Shown here piece after piece: positions 1 through 10,017 of a DNA stretch of 64,000 nt. Numbering within the stretch: the stretch's first letter is position 1; each line of letters begins with the position of its first letter. Both the position numbers and the translations under genes were made by a program. The DNA comes from JAAYJK01 sp964501655 (lineage in GTDB: Bacteria; Bacillota; Syntrophomonadia; Syntrophomonadales; Syntrophomonadaceae): positions 49,032 through 113,031 of the forward strand of contig CAZCTN010000007.1 in the NCBI GenBank assembly GCA_964501655.1, in the 5' to 3' direction. Under the pieces are notes generated by a model that saw only the letters and a program-made list of their open reading frames with translations, was not told the origin of the DNA and ran no database searches.

Positions 1-820
1 GAAGAGCGGCGAAGCAGAGGAAGTAAGCCAGGCCATATTTGAGCACTATTTGCCGCGTTTTGCAGGTGATATTTTGCCGGCAACAGCTACTGGCTTGGTG
101 CTGAGCCTTAGCGAGAAAATTGATAACCTGGTGGGGTGTTTCGCCATCGGCATTAAGCCCAGTGGTTCCCAGGATCCTTACGCTCTGCGGCGACAAGCTT
201 TGGGTATAGTTAATATCATTATCAATAAACAACTCCACCTTAATCTAAAAGAGGTGTTAGGCAAATCCTATGCCGGATTCAGCCGTATAGAGCCGGAGCA
301 GGATCTGGCCTCTACGGTTAAGGAGGTATACGATTTTATTTTGCAGAGATTGAGAGGAGTACTGCTGGAAAAAGGCCTGGCATATGATGTTATTGATGCG
401 GTGCTGTCTTCGGGGGAATACGATATAAGCGATATTTACCGTCGCGGGGTTTCCTTGCAACAATTTAAAGCGGCAGCTGAATTTGACGATTTGATGGTAG
501 TTTTCAATCGTTCCTATAACCTTTCCAAGAAATGGAATTCTTCAGAGGTTCAGCCCGAGCATCTGATCGATCCCAGTGAACTAAGCCTGTTTGCCAAGGT
601 GCAAGAGTTACAGGCTCAGTTGCCCGCCGACATTAAAGCAGGTAAATATGACCTGGCCATGAGAACCATAGCTTCGTTGCGGATTAAGATAGATTCTTTT
701 TTTGAGGCGGTCATGGTCATGGCAGAAGAGGAAAGATTAAGAAGCAACCGTCTGAGTCTGTTGCGGTCAATATCTGATTCATGCAGACTCATAGCAGATT
801 TCAGCAAAATTGTACTATAA
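1..820 (+). CDS. glyS: Glycyl-tRNA synthetase beta subunit, C-terminal part
   Basis: The reading frame is already open at base 2 and runs to a TAA at 818-820, so the gene begins upstream of the window and about 272 C-terminal residues are visible. The start of the visible part has the RFAGD and LPAT signature and the stretch SGSQDPYALRRQALGI, which are typical of GlyS, the tRNA-binding subunit of the heterotetrameric glycine ligase. The rest is the helical anticodon-binding region that ends the family. It acts in the cytosol with GlyQ, which should lie upstream. The gene precedes ccpN-ppsR-ppdK, a common order in Firmicutes. An AT-rich gap of about 120 bp follows, so the next gene may have its own promoter. 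Confidence 0.95.
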   Translation, partial: KSGEAEEVSQAIFEHYLPRFAGDILPATATGLVLSLSEKIDNLVGCFAIGIKPSGSQDPYALRRQALGIVNIIINKQLHLNLKEVLGKSYAGFSRIEPEQDLASTVKEVYDFILQRLRGVLLEKGLAYDVIDAVLSSGEYDISDIYRRGVSLQQFKAAAEFDDLMVVFNRSYNLSKKWNSSEVQPEHLIDPSELSLFAKVQELQAQLPADIKAGKYDLAMRTIASLRIKIDSFFEAVMVMAEEERLRSNRLSLLRSISDSCRLIADFSKIVL

Positions 821-944
821 ATGATTACTTTTTTTAAAATATAGACAGGATTTTTTCATTTAATATAGTATATATTATTAGTTAGCATATATAATTGAGC
901 TGAAAGTTCATAAAAAGTATAGCATAATTGGATGGTGTATTTTG

Positions 945-1595
945 ATGGAACTAAACGAAAGACAAGAAAGAATCCTGGAAATAGTGAAAGAATTGGGGCC
1001 CATAACCGGTGAGAAGATTGCCGATTTGCTTTGTGTCACCAGGGCGGCTTTGAGGCCTGATCTGGCTGTGCTTACCATGTCAGGTTTTCTTGAAGCCAAG
1101 CCACGGGTGGGATATACTTTTAAGAATGAAGCGGTGGATAATGAAATCAAAAGAGTGCTGCACCAGTACCGGGTGGGAGATGTTCAATCCATGCCCGTAG
1201 TGCTTAAGGAGAGCTGCAGTATTTATGATGCCATCGTAACCCTGTTTGTAGAGGATACCGGAACCATCTTTATTATTGACGATAATAATTATTTGACCGG
1301 GGTGGTATCCAGGAAAGATTTCCTTAAGACTACCCTGGGTCAGGCAGATATTCATAAGATGCCGGTTAGTGTGATTATGACTCGTATGCCCAATGTCATT
1401 ACCACCACTATGGATGAAACGGTAGTTGAAGCAGTTAAAAAAATTGTAGAACAGGAAATCGACAGCCTGCCGGTAGTAAAATTCCACTTAGGTGCAGATG
1501 GAGAGGAGAGGCCGGAGGTAATTGGTAAGATTACCAAAACTAATATAGCCCGGTTATTTTTGGACCTGGCTACTAGATGTAAAGAAGGGGGTTAA
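945..1595 (+). CDS. ccpN: CcpN-like transcriptional regulator (HTH + two CBS domains)
   Basis: This 216-residue protein has a short N-terminal winged-helix segment at about residues 1-60 (NERQERILEIVKELGPITG, then a recognition helix with TRAALRPDL). A pair of CBS modules follows at about 75-210. This is the architecture of CcpN/YqzB, which in Bacillus represses gluconeogenic genes and senses ATP/ADP through the CBS pair. It is 5 bp upstream of ppsR, as ccpN precedes yqfL (ppsR) in Bacillus subtilis, so a role in pyruvate/PEP control is likely. An in-frame TTG at 942 is an alternative start; the ATG at 945 is preferred. No strong ribosome-binding site is visible. The ligand and target genes cannot be read from the sequence. 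Confidence 0.88.
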   Translation: MELNERQERILEIVKELGPITGEKIADLLCVTRAALRPDLAVLTMSGFLEAKPRVGYTFKNEAVDNEIKRVLHQYRVGDVQSMPVVLKESCSIYDAIVTLFVEDTGTIFIIDDNNYLTGVVSRKDFLKTTLGQADIHKMPVSVIMTRMPNVITTTMDETVVEAVKKIVEQEIDSLPVVKFHLGADGEERPEVIGKITKTNIARLFLDLATRCKEGG

Positions 1596-1600
1596 TATTA

Positions 1601-2419
1601 GTGAAGCATCTGCCTGGAGTCTTTATTGTTTCTGATTCCATCGGCGAAACGGCTGAAATGGTAGTGAGGGCTGCCGCCAGCCAGTTTAATTCCGGGGAAA
1701 TGGAGATTAGGCAGGTTCCCAACATATCTGACATTGAAACCATCGACGAGGTAATCCACCAGGCTGCAGCCAATAAATTCCTGGTGGCATATACCCTGGT
1801 TATAGACGACCTGGCTATGCACCTCAGGACAGAAGCAGATAAATACGGGGTGGTATGTGTTGATATTCTGGGGCCGCTGATTGCAGCCTTTAACAATGTC
1901 AGTCATATTGAACCCAGAAGGGAACCGGGTCTGCTGAGAAAAATAGATGAAATGTATTACCGGCGAATTGAGGCGGTAGAATTTGCCGTGCGCTATGATG
2001 ACGGCAAAGATCCTCGGGGAATAGAAATGGCGGATATTGTGTTAATTGGAGTTTCCAGAACTTCCAAGACGCCGCTTTCCATGTACCTGGCTCATAAGAG
2101 AATTAAAGTAGCCAACGTTCCCCTGGTTCCTGAAGTACAGCCCCCGGAGGAATTGTTTACCGCCCAAAGGGGGAAAGTGATTGGTCTTACTATTAATCTG
2201 GAGCAGCTTAACCAGATTAGGACAGAAAGACTAAAAACCCTGGGTCTCAAAGGCCAGGCCAATTACGCCAATCCGGATAGAATTTTAGAGGAACTGGAAT
2301 ATGCTCAGAAAATAATGAAAAGGCTGGGGTGTCCGGTTATCGAAGTAACCAATCGGGCAGTAGAAGAAACTGCTAGTAAGATCCTGGAAATATACTATAG
2401 GAGGTTAAGTAATGTCTGA
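1601..2419 (+). CDS. ppsR: Pyruvate, phosphate dikinase regulatory protein (bifunctional kinase/pyrophosphorylase)
   Basis: A 272-residue DUF299-family protein starting at GTG behind AAGAAGGGGG. It opens with FIVSDSIGETAEMVVRAA and contains the P-loop-like segment GVSRTSKTPLSMYLA at about residue 148, both hallmarks of the ADP-dependent kinase/Pi-dependent pyrophosphorylase. The family inactivates pyruvate phosphate dikinase by phosphorylating a threonine two residues before the catalytic histidine, and reverses this. Its substrate is the next gene: ppdK overlaps its end by 8 bp and carries that Thr-Ser-His motif. The overlap implies translational coupling of enzyme and regulator. Confidence 0.95.
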   Translation: MKHLPGVFIVSDSIGETAEMVVRAAASQFNSGEMEIRQVPNISDIETIDEVIHQAAANKFLVAYTLVIDDLAMHLRTEADKYGVVCVDILGPLIAAFNNVSHIEPRREPGLLRKIDEMYYRRIEAVEFAVRYDDGKDPRGIEMADIVLIGVSRTSKTPLSMYLAHKRIKVANVPLVPEVQPPEELFTAQRGKVIGLTINLEQLNQIRTERLKTLGLKGQANYANPDRILEELEYAQKIMKRLGCPVIEVTNRAVEETASKILEIYYRRLSNV

Positions 2420-5057
2420 TAGTAAGTATATATACTTATTTGAAGAAGGCGATGCCGAGATGCGCTCTCTGCTGGGGGGGAAGGGAGCCAATCTGGCTGA
2501 GATGACACGTATAGGACTGCCGGTACCTCCGGGTTTTACCATAAGCAGCGAGGCCTGTAACGTATACCTGGCTGCAGACCGAAATTTTCCTGACGGGATG
2601 CTGGATCAGGTTTATGCAGCACTGTCTCAGCTGGAGATCAAGACGGGCAAGAAGTTTGGTGACAAAAACAATCCCTTGCTGGTATCGGTCAGATCCGGTG
2701 CGGCGGTGTCAATGCCAGGGATGATGGATACCGTCTTAAACCTGGGCCTTAACGATGATTCAGTGCAGGGATTGTCTGATCTCACCGGAGATGAAAGATT
2801 TGCTTATGATTGCTACAGACGTTTTATTCAGATGTTCAGTAATGTAGTGCTGGATATTGATCATACCAAGTTTGATGATATTGTAGAGAGATACAAGAGC
2901 AGATTAAGACTGATATTTGACTATGAGATACCAGCCTCCGAGATGAAAGGAATAATAAAGGAATACAAGGCTCTGGTTGAGAAAGAGAAGGGATTCGGTT
3001 TTCCGCAGGATGTGCGGGAACAGATGATAATGGCGGTAAAGGCTGTTTTCAATTCCTGGAACAATCAGCGAGCCATAGTATATCGGCGTATCAATAAAAT
3101 TGATGATAATCTGGGAACGGCCGTTAACATACAGTGTATGGCCTTTGGCAACATGGGACAGGACTGCGGAACCGGGGTAGCCTTTACCCGCAACCCATCC
3201 ACAGGCGCGAAAGAACTCTACGGAGAGTTCCTGGTCAATGCCCAGGGAGAAGATGTAGTGGCTGGAATTCGGACCCCAACTCCCATCAGTAAACTTCAGG
3301 AAGAATTACCCGAAGTATATCAGCAGTTTTTGGATACCTGCACCAAACTGGAGAACCATTACCGTGACCTGCAGGACATTGAATTCACAGTGGAAAAAAG
3401 CAAATTATACATGCTGCAGACCCGTAACGGCAAAAGAACTGCCCGGGCTGCGGTAAAGACCGCCGTGGATATGGTGGAAGAGGGTATTATTAGTATTGAG
3501 GAAGCTATTATGCGGGTTGATGCCGAGCAGCTCAACCAGCTGCTGCATCGTCAGATTGACAGCAGTTTCATGGCAGAACCCATAGCGGTAGGACTTCCTG
3601 CTTCCCCCGGGGCCGCCTGCGGCAAAGTGGTTTTCGATGCAGATACCGCAGAAAAGCAGGGATCATCTGGAGAAAAGGTAGTTCTGGTTAGAAGTGAGAC
3701 CACCCCGGATGATATACATGGCATTGTTTATGCCGAGGGTATACTCACCTCCAGGGGAGGGATGACTTCCCATGCGGCGGTAGTAGCCCGGGGTATGGGC
3801 AAGCCTTGCGTTTGCGGCTGTGAGAGTATCAAAATAGATACGGATGAAAAATGTTTTCGGGTTGGGAATAGTATTATTCATGAAGGAGAAATAATAACCG
3901 TAGATGGAGCTACGGGCGGAGTCATGATCGGAGAAATACCCATGATTGAACCTACCCTGTCCGATGAATTTGAGAAACTTCTGCAATGGGCCAACGATAT
4001 AAAGAGGCTACAGGTAAGAGCCAACGCCGATACCCCTGAAGACGCAGCCAGAGCCAGGAGCTTTGGAGCTGAAGGAATTGGACTGTGCAGAACCGAACAC
4101 ATGTTTATGGCTCAGGAACGACTGCCGGCGGTGCAGGAGATGATTATGGCCGAAAATCAGGAAGATCGGGAAACAGCCCTCAGTAAGCTTCTGCCATTTC
4201 AACGGGAAGATTTTTATGGGATATTGAAGGCTATGTCCCCTTATCCGGTAACTATTCGCCTTCTGGATCCACCCCTGCATGAGTTTTTGCCGGATCGGGA
4301 ATCTCTGCTGCTGGAAATAGCTGAACTTAAATTTAACCAAGCCAGCCCGGGCCAAGTATTTAAAAAGGAAGAACTGCTGAAAAAAATACATAATTTATCC
4401 GAAGCCAATCCTATGCTGGGACACCGCGGATGTCGGCTGGGTTTGACTTATCCGGAAATATACCGTATGCAGGTGCGGGCTATCTTTGAAGCTCTCAGCC
4501 GTTTACAGAAGGAAGGAGTTCAGACCTTTGCCGAGATAGAAATTCCCCTGGTAATAGATCTGGCGGAATTCACTATCCTAAAAAATGAGATCAGCGAAGT
4601 ATATGTCAAGGTCAAGGGGGAGACCGGCCAGGAAATCGAATATGCCCTGGGAACTATGCTGGAACTTCCCCGGGCCTGTATAGTGGCTGATGAACTGGCA
4701 GGTGAGGCAGAATTCTTTTCTTTTGGCACCAATGATTTGACTCAGACTACCCTGGGATTTAGCCGGGATGATGCTGAAGGGAAATTCATTCCCACCTACC
4801 TGGAAAGAAAAATAATGAAAGATAATCCTTTCGCGGTACTGGACCGCAAAGGAGTGGGCAGCCTGATGAAAATGGCTATTGAGAGAGCCAACTCCACCCA
4901 TCCGGGTATCCTGATGGGTATATGCGGCGAACACGGGGGAGAACCCAGTTCAATAGAGTTCTGCCATCAGATAGGACTGCATTATGTCAGCTGTTCCCCT
5001 TATCGGATTCCAATCGCCAGATTGGCAGCGGCCCAAGCGGCACTTAAGAGAGATTAG
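2412..5057 (+). CDS. ppdK: Pyruvate, phosphate dikinase
   Basis: An 881-residue enzyme, full length for the family, that interconverts pyruvate + ATP + Pi and PEP + AMP + PPi. The N-terminal ATP-grasp domain begins with GGKGANLAEM. The swivelling phosphohistidine domain has GGMTSHAAVVARGMGKPCVCG's core, with the phospho-acceptor His454 and the regulatory Thr452 (positions counted from the ATG). The C-terminal PEP/pyruvate-binding barrel has FGTNDLTQTTLGFSRDD and the catalytic Cys in GICGEHGGEP. It overlaps ppsR, which probably controls it through Thr452. In a syntrophic anaerobe it may run either towards PEP for biosynthesis or as a PPi-linked glycolytic step; the sequence does not decide this. 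Confidence 0.97.
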   Translation: MSDSKYIYLFEEGDAEMRSLLGGKGANLAEMTRIGLPVPPGFTISSEACNVYLAADRNFPDGMLDQVYAALSQLEIKTGKKFGDKNNPLLVSVRSGAAVSMPGMMDTVLNLGLNDDSVQGLSDLTGDERFAYDCYRRFIQMFSNVVLDIDHTKFDDIVERYKSRLRLIFDYEIPASEMKGIIKEYKALVEKEKGFGFPQDVREQMIMAVKAVFNSWNNQRAIVYRRINKIDDNLGTAVNIQCMAFGNMGQDCGTGVAFTRNPSTGAKELYGEFLVNAQGEDVVAGIRTPTPISKLQEELPEVYQQFLDTCTKLENHYRDLQDIEFTVEKSKLYMLQTRNGKRTARAAVKTAVDMVEEGIISIEEAIMRVDAEQLNQLLHRQIDSSFMAEPIAVGLPASPGAACGKVVFDADTAEKQGSSGEKVVLVRSETTPDDIHGIVYAEGILTSRGGMTSHAAVVARGMGKPCVCGCESIKIDTDEKCFRVGNSIIHEGEIITVDGATGGVMIGEIPMIEPTLSDEFEKLLQWANDIKRLQVRANADTPEDAARARSFGAEGIGLCRTEHMFMAQERLPAVQEMIMAENQEDRETALSKLLPFQREDFYGILKAMSPYPVTIRLLDPPLHEFLPDRESLLLEIAELKFNQASPGQVFKKEELLKKIHNLSEANPMLGHRGCRLGLTYPEIYRMQVRAIFEALSRLQKEGVQTFAEIEIPLVIDLAEFTILKNEISEVYVKVKGETGQEIEYALGTMLELPRACIVADELAGEAEFFSFGTNDLTQTTLGFSRDDAEGKFIPTYLERKIMKDNPFAVLDRKGVGSLMKMAIERANSTHPGILMGICGEHGGEPSSIEFCHQIGLHYVSCSPYRIPIARLAAAQAALKRD

Positions 5058-5080
5058 GCAACAACAAAATACTCCATCCC

Positions 5081-5125
5081 AATAACGCTCATTAAGCTTT
5101 ATGAAGCTTGATGAGCGTTATTTTA
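5081..5125 (+). terminator. Rho-independent terminator after ppdK
   Basis: A 19-bp stem (5081-5099 with 5104-5122, one G-U pair) with a 4-nt loop is followed by TTTTA. It sits 24 bp past the ppdK stop and ends the ccpN-ppsR-ppdK unit. Confidence 0.9.
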
Positions 5126-5382
5126 GCTCAATCGCAATAAACCCTATATCCGTTAAATGTTTTCGAAACTCGTTATGCCATCCATACCGGACGTACCAGG
5201 TAAGGGTTTAAAAGGGCACCACACAATAACGGGCAAAAAAGCGGTTAAGTATTTCTTAAGTGTCAAGGAATATTGATATTTCCTTCATAGTAATCACATA
5301 TTTATGCCCTAAAATTTAAAATTGGCAAGTACTAGAAAAGGCTTATCACACTTTGCCCAAATAATCTGGAAGAAGGTCTGGG
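5126..5382 (+). other. Intergenic region upstream of the RND pump
   Basis: No coding signal is seen here. Two small dyads are present: TTAAG-N5-CTTAA at 5245-5259 and an imperfect AAGGAATAT/ATATTTCCTT dyad at 5265-5285. They could be operator half-sites or incidental AT-rich palindromes. No consensus promoter was found. Confidence 0.35.
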
Positions 5383-8300
5383 ATGATAGAAGATAATGAC
5401 AGCAACAAGATAGCGGAACTTAATCGGGAAAATAATCTTTTGGGGAAAATAGCAGCAATTTTTATTGAACGATATCGGATAGTGTACCTGATAATAATAT
5501 GTGTGCTTATTGCTGGAATAAGTATTTATAATCAACTTCCCCGGGAATCAATGCCCGAAACCGTTATGCCCTTTGCCAGGATTTCAGTGCAGTACCCGGG
5601 AGCCGCTCCTCAGGAAATAGAGAGCCTAGTAACTGATAAGATTGAAGCCAAGCTTCAAGAGTTAGAGGATGTTTACTCCATTAGTTCTACCACATCTTCA
5701 GGCATGGCCAACATCAATATTGAATTTGATGACGATGTTGACCTTAAAGATAAGGAGCAAGAGATCAATTCCTTATTATCCGAGGTGAATTTGCCGGAGG
5801 ACTGCAGCACCCCTTCAGCAGGGTTCTTTTCCACCAGTTCCATGCCGATAATGAGGATGAGCGTTGCTGGCGATTATGATTTAGCCACATTAAAGAGTGT
5901 TGCGGAAGATCTTCAGAGCGAATTTGAAAAAATTAAAGGCGTTGATGAGGTTGATATCGTCGGAGGTTTGAATCGGCAAATATCCATTTATGTGGACCCG
6001 GTGGAAATAATTGGCTTAGGAATATCAATGAGCAACATCCAAACAGCTATTACCACAGCCCACATCAATGCGCCGGGCGGATCCCTGACTCTCGATGGCA
6101 GTGATTACGATATACGTTTGGAAGCTGAATTTGCTTCGGTTGATGAGATTGAAAATGTGGTTATAAAACATGGAGATAACCCCATATTATTAAAGGATAT
6201 TGCTACTGTAGTCGATGGTTATGAAGATGCGGACAGCTATTCCGCTATGTACCTGGCTGATGACGCTAACCTCAATAAAGCATCGGCTTCCGTTTCTATC
6301 AGTATTTATCGCCAGGACGGAGCCGATATTGTAGGTCCCAGCGAACAGATAAAACAGATAATAGAAGAGGGAAAGGGCACCTTGTACCCGGATGATGTTT
6401 CGGTATTAATCACCAGCGATGAAGCTGTAGATGTTGATCAGGACTTGAATGACGTTATCAATAATGCTATTTCAGGATTGCTGGTTATAATAATTGTGCT
6501 TTTTATGTTTATCGGCTTGAGAGAATCAATAATGGTAGCCTTTGTTATACCCCTTTCGTTATTATCCACTTGTATAGTCATGTACTATTATGAAATGACC
6601 TTTAATACTATAACCCTGTTAGCCTTAATTATATCCCTTGGACTTTTGGTGGATAATGCTATCGTAATACTGGAAAACATAAGCCGAATACATAAACAAG
6701 GACTTTCGCGTAAAGAAGCTGCCAAATATGCCACCAACCAGATTGCTCCTGCAGTTTTATCTTCAACTTTAACTACTATCGCAGCATTTTTAGCCATGGC
6801 TTTTATGCCGGGGCGGATGAGTGATATTATTAAGATAATTCCCATGGTTATTATGATTGTTCTCGGAGCCTCACTGATAGTGTCGATTACTATTACTCCG
6901 GCCCTATGTTCTCGTTTTATTAAGGAACATACGGATAAGAAATCAGTCCTTTCCCCTGCCTCGACAAAGATAAGAAAAATATTAAGTTGTCTGTTTATAT
7001 TTGTTCTGGCCCTATTGGCGTTTGCACGAGGCAGTTCAATAAGCTTCATATCAATCGCGGTGCCCCTCTTATTGACTGCAGCCATGGCTTATAAGCAATT
7101 CAAAATGGATGGCAACGGGAATAATGGAGCGTCTGGGCTGCTGCAAAAATACACCGACTTTTTGAATAAAGTGCTTCACAGCAAGCGCAATAAAGCAATG
7201 GTGCTAGCGGCCAGTCTGTTGCTCTTTTTAATGGCCCTGGGCACCTACCCACTGGGTTTATTAAAAACCGGCCTGTATCCTCCCAGTGAGGCATCTTCAT
7301 TATATGTAAGCATTGACTTGGCAACCGGGAGCATAATGGAAGATAGCATCAAAGTAGTTAACCGGGTGGAAGAATTACTTTATACCTATCCTGAAGTAGA
7401 ATCATTTACTTCTGATATTTCCTCGGGTGATGCTAACAGTGCGCAAATAACCGTAGAGCTGGTCGAAGAAGACCAGAGAGAAAAAAGCAGTACCGATATT
7501 CAGCAGGAACTGACCAGGGCGCTGAAAAACATAGCCGGGGCAGAATTCAGCGTAGCTACCAGCCGTGGGGGGAGATTCCAAACCAGTCCGATAGTAATTG
7601 AACTGGCCGGAGATAATTTCGATGATCTTGAAACTCGGGCCGGACAATATAAGAATCTGCTGGAAGGAATCACTGGCATCGTTGATCCTTTTACCAGCAT
7701 TGCAGGAGGGCCGCCACAATTGACCATAAGTATTGATAGAACTAAAGCCGCGGTTATGGGCTTGAACCCCATAAGCATCAGTTCAGTTATTAAGGAAGCT
7801 ATTCAAGGTGTATCAGCTGGAACTTACCTTGATAACCAGGATGAAATAAAAATTAAAATCAAATGGCTGGAAGGGAAAATTAAATCTACTCAGGATTTGG
7901 AAAAGATATATTTTACCAACAGCAGCGGTCAGTACATACCCTTTTCAGCCGTAGCAAAAGTTAATGATGGCCTTGGCCTGGCTCAAATTGAGCATAAAGA
8001 CGGCAAACGGGTGGTGAGTGTTTACGCCTCAATGGATGCGAATGCCAACTTGGGTGAGACTATGAAAGCCATTGAGACCAAGGCCGGGGACCTCCCCGAA
8101 ATGGAAGGAGTAACAGTCAGCTATGGCGGAGACGCTCGGGAAATGCAAGAATCTTTTAGCAGTCTGGCTTTTAGCTTTCTGGAAGCCCTTTTCCTGGTAT
8201 TCTTAATCCTGGCTATACAGTTTAATTCGCTGTCCCAGCCTTTTGCCATACTCTTAGCTGTTCCATTAAGCATCATAGGGGTTATATTGGGATTGATATT

Positions 8301-8667
8301 GACCGGCAATGACTTTGGAGTATACGCTTTTATGGGGGTTATAGCGCTGGTGGGTATAGCCGTAAACAATGCCATAGTGCTTTTGGATTATACCAACCAG
8401 TTAAGAGCAATTGGACATGAGATGATAGAGGCTCTGCTTATAGCTACTAAAACCAGGTTTGTGCCTATTGCGGCCACCACCCTAACTACTATTGGAGCAA
8501 TCCTGCCCCTGGCTTTGAAAAGCAGCGATTATGCCCAATTGGCGTACTCCATAATATTTGGGCTTTTTGCCTCGGCAGCACTCACCCTGGTTATTATCCC
8601 AGTTATATACTCGTTTTTCGAAGATATTAAACTTAATATTAAAAACCAGCTGAACGTTTTACAATAA
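5383..8667 (+). CDS. RND-family efflux transporter, inner-membrane pump (AcrB/MexB type)
   Basis: A 1094-residue pump of the hydrophobe/amphiphile efflux RND family. A first membrane helix lies at about residues 28-50, followed by the NQLPRESMPE periplasmic-type entry sequence and the porter domain. The first six-helix bundle (about 360-530) includes LGLLVDNAIVILENI, with the conserved proton-relay Asp of helix 4. A second half then has the same plan, with VGIAVNNAIVLLDYTNQL. The N-terminal cytosolic arm (about 25 residues) and the linker at about 525-600 are longer than usual. The adaptor gene follows 18 bp downstream, so the two form one operon. No outer-membrane channel gene is adjacent, as expected for a monoderm. 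The substrate is unknown. Confidence 0.93.
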   Translation: MIEDNDSNKIAELNRENNLLGKIAAIFIERYRIVYLIIICVLIAGISIYNQLPRESMPETVMPFARISVQYPGAAPQEIESLVTDKIEAKLQELEDVYSISSTTSSGMANINIEFDDDVDLKDKEQEINSLLSEVNLPEDCSTPSAGFFSTSSMPIMRMSVAGDYDLATLKSVAEDLQSEFEKIKGVDEVDIVGGLNRQISIYVDPVEIIGLGISMSNIQTAITTAHINAPGGSLTLDGSDYDIRLEAEFASVDEIENVVIKHGDNPILLKDIATVVDGYEDADSYSAMYLADDANLNKASASVSISIYRQDGADIVGPSEQIKQIIEEGKGTLYPDDVSVLITSDEAVDVDQDLNDVINNAISGLLVIIIVLFMFIGLRESIMVAFVIPLSLLSTCIVMYYYEMTFNTITLLALIISLGLLVDNAIVILENISRIHKQGLSRKEAAKYATNQIAPAVLSSTLTTIAAFLAMAFMPGRMSDIIKIIPMVIMIVLGASLIVSITITPALCSRFIKEHTDKKSVLSPASTKIRKILSCLFIFVLALLAFARGSSISFISIAVPLLLTAAMAYKQFKMDGNGNNGASGLLQKYTDFLNKVLHSKRNKAMVLAASLLLFLMALGTYPLGLLKTGLYPPSEASSLYVSIDLATGSIMEDSIKVVNRVEELLYTYPEVESFTSDISSGDANSAQITVELVEEDQREKSSTDIQQELTRALKNIAGAEFSVATSRGGRFQTSPIVIELAGDNFDDLETRAGQYKNLLEGITGIVDPFTSIAGGPPQLTISIDRTKAAVMGLNPISISSVIKEAIQGVSAGTYLDNQDEIKIKIKWLEGKIKSTQDLEKIYFTNSSGQYIPFSAVAKVNDGLGLAQIEHKDGKRVVSVYASMDANANLGETMKAIETKAGDLPEMEGVTVSYGGDAREMQESFSSLAFSFLEALFLVFLILAIQFNSLSQPFAILLAVPLSIIGVILGLILTGNDFGVYAFMGVIALVGIAVNNAIVLLDYTNQLRAIGHEMIEALLIATKTRFVPIAATTLTTIGAILPLALKSSDYAQLAYSIIFGLFASAALTLVIIPVIYSFFEDIKLNIKNQLNVLQ

Positions 8668-8685
8668 TGGAGGAGGCACAGACTC

Positions 8686-9846
8686 ATGCGGAAAAAATAT
8701 TATCTGGTATTATCCATAATGTCATTGCTGCTCATAGCTGGCTGTTCATCTCAGGGTCCTGCCGGTGCTATGGGAGGAGCTCCGGAAACAACAATTACAG
8801 TATCGGTACAGGAAATTGAACTCGGCAGTATCAGCGAGACCTATTATGCTGTGGGCACCCTTAGGGCGGAGCAGGAATATCAGGTTACTAGTGATGCCCG
8901 GGGAAATGTAGAGAATATTTATGTAAATGAAGGCGACCTGGTATCTCCAGGAGATGTATTGTTTGCTGTAGACTATACAGATGATATCAACGACCTGCAA
9001 ATATCCCAAAAGAAAAGCGAAATGAGCGTGGAACTGAATCGCATCAATATGGAAAACATACTGGCTAATTATAATCGCAGCCAAGAATTATTCGATGCGG
9101 GTGTTATTACCCAGAGCGATTTAGAGAATGCTGAGCTGAGTTATAAGCAGGCCAGGTTAAGCTATGAACAATCCCAAGCGAGTCTTGAATCCATAACTAA
9201 TCAGCTGAAGTCAGCCAATAATGGTGCCCGTGTAATAAGTTCTGTCAGCGGAACAGTAGGATCTATTGATATCAATCAAGGCCAATCGTACAGTGGGGCA
9301 ACGGCCATGACTATAGTGGATACCAACACTATTGTTGTACAAACCCAGGTAAGTGACAAAATAATCAATAAATGCGAAGTAGGGCAGCAGGCCACCATTT
9401 ATATTCCTTCCATTTCCGAAAATGCTTTTATAGGAAAAGTTAAGTCAATTGGGGTTACCAAGGATAATCTATCCGGCAGCTATCCGGTGAAAATCGAAAT
9501 TGAACAGCAGGGAATGCCATTAAAAGTGGGTATGTACGCGGAAGTACACCTGGAACTGGAGCGGCATGACAATGCAGTAATTGTTCCTAAGCAGTCAATC
9601 CTTACCGAGGATGATGTATCCTATGTATTCCTGGCTGATGGAGACAAAGCCAAAAGGGTTGAGGTGACCACCAACCTGGTGAACGGGAAAAACATAGAAG
9701 TAATAGGTAATATTAAAGCCGGTGATCTTCTGATAATTGAGGGGCATAAATTCGTTAATGACGGTCAGGCTATCTTAATACCGGGCAGTATTGAAGGGCA
9801 GGTTGGAACAGAGCAGGGACCGCCCCAGGGTAATCCCCCCGAATAG
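8686..9846 (+). CDS. RND efflux adaptor (membrane fusion) lipoprotein
   Basis: A 386-residue HlyD/AcrA-type periplasmic adaptor behind a GGAGG site. The N-terminus is a lipoprotein signal peptide, with a hydrophobic stretch ending in the lipobox LIAGC (Cys20). Next come a biotinyl-lipoyl-like half (NEGDLVSPGDVLFAVDY), an alpha-helical hairpin at about residues 105-180, the second lipoyl half with SVSGTVGSIDINQGQ, a beta-barrel domain, and a membrane-proximal domain with PKQSILTEDD. It pairs with the upstream pump; having the pump gene before the adaptor gene is the reverse of the usual order. The C-terminal tail is Gln/Pro/Gly rich and probably disordered. Confidence 0.93.
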   Translation: MRKKYYLVLSIMSLLLIAGCSSQGPAGAMGGAPETTITVSVQEIELGSISETYYAVGTLRAEQEYQVTSDARGNVENIYVNEGDLVSPGDVLFAVDYTDDINDLQISQKKSEMSVELNRINMENILANYNRSQELFDAGVITQSDLENAELSYKQARLSYEQSQASLESITNQLKSANNGARVISSVSGTVGSIDINQGQSYSGATAMTIVDTNTIVVQTQVSDKIINKCEVGQQATIYIPSISENAFIGKVKSIGVTKDNLSGSYPVKIEIEQQGMPLKVGMYAEVHLELERHDNAVIVPKQSILTEDDVSYVFLADGDKAKRVEVTTNLVNGKNIEVIGNIKAGDLLIIEGHKFVNDGQAILIPGSIEGQVGTEQGPPQGNPPE

Positions 9847-10017
9847 GAAGTTGATAAATGTTTAGGAATAAAAAGTATAAGATTATTCTAGTAAGATTGA
9901 AAAAGCTTTTTCCTAGAATATTAGAAAAGTTGTCGGGACTTCTGTGCCTGCGTAAGGAAAGCACCATCAGAGATTGCGCAAGGTACCGGAGAGGACATAA
10001 TTAGAATTTACACCTTT

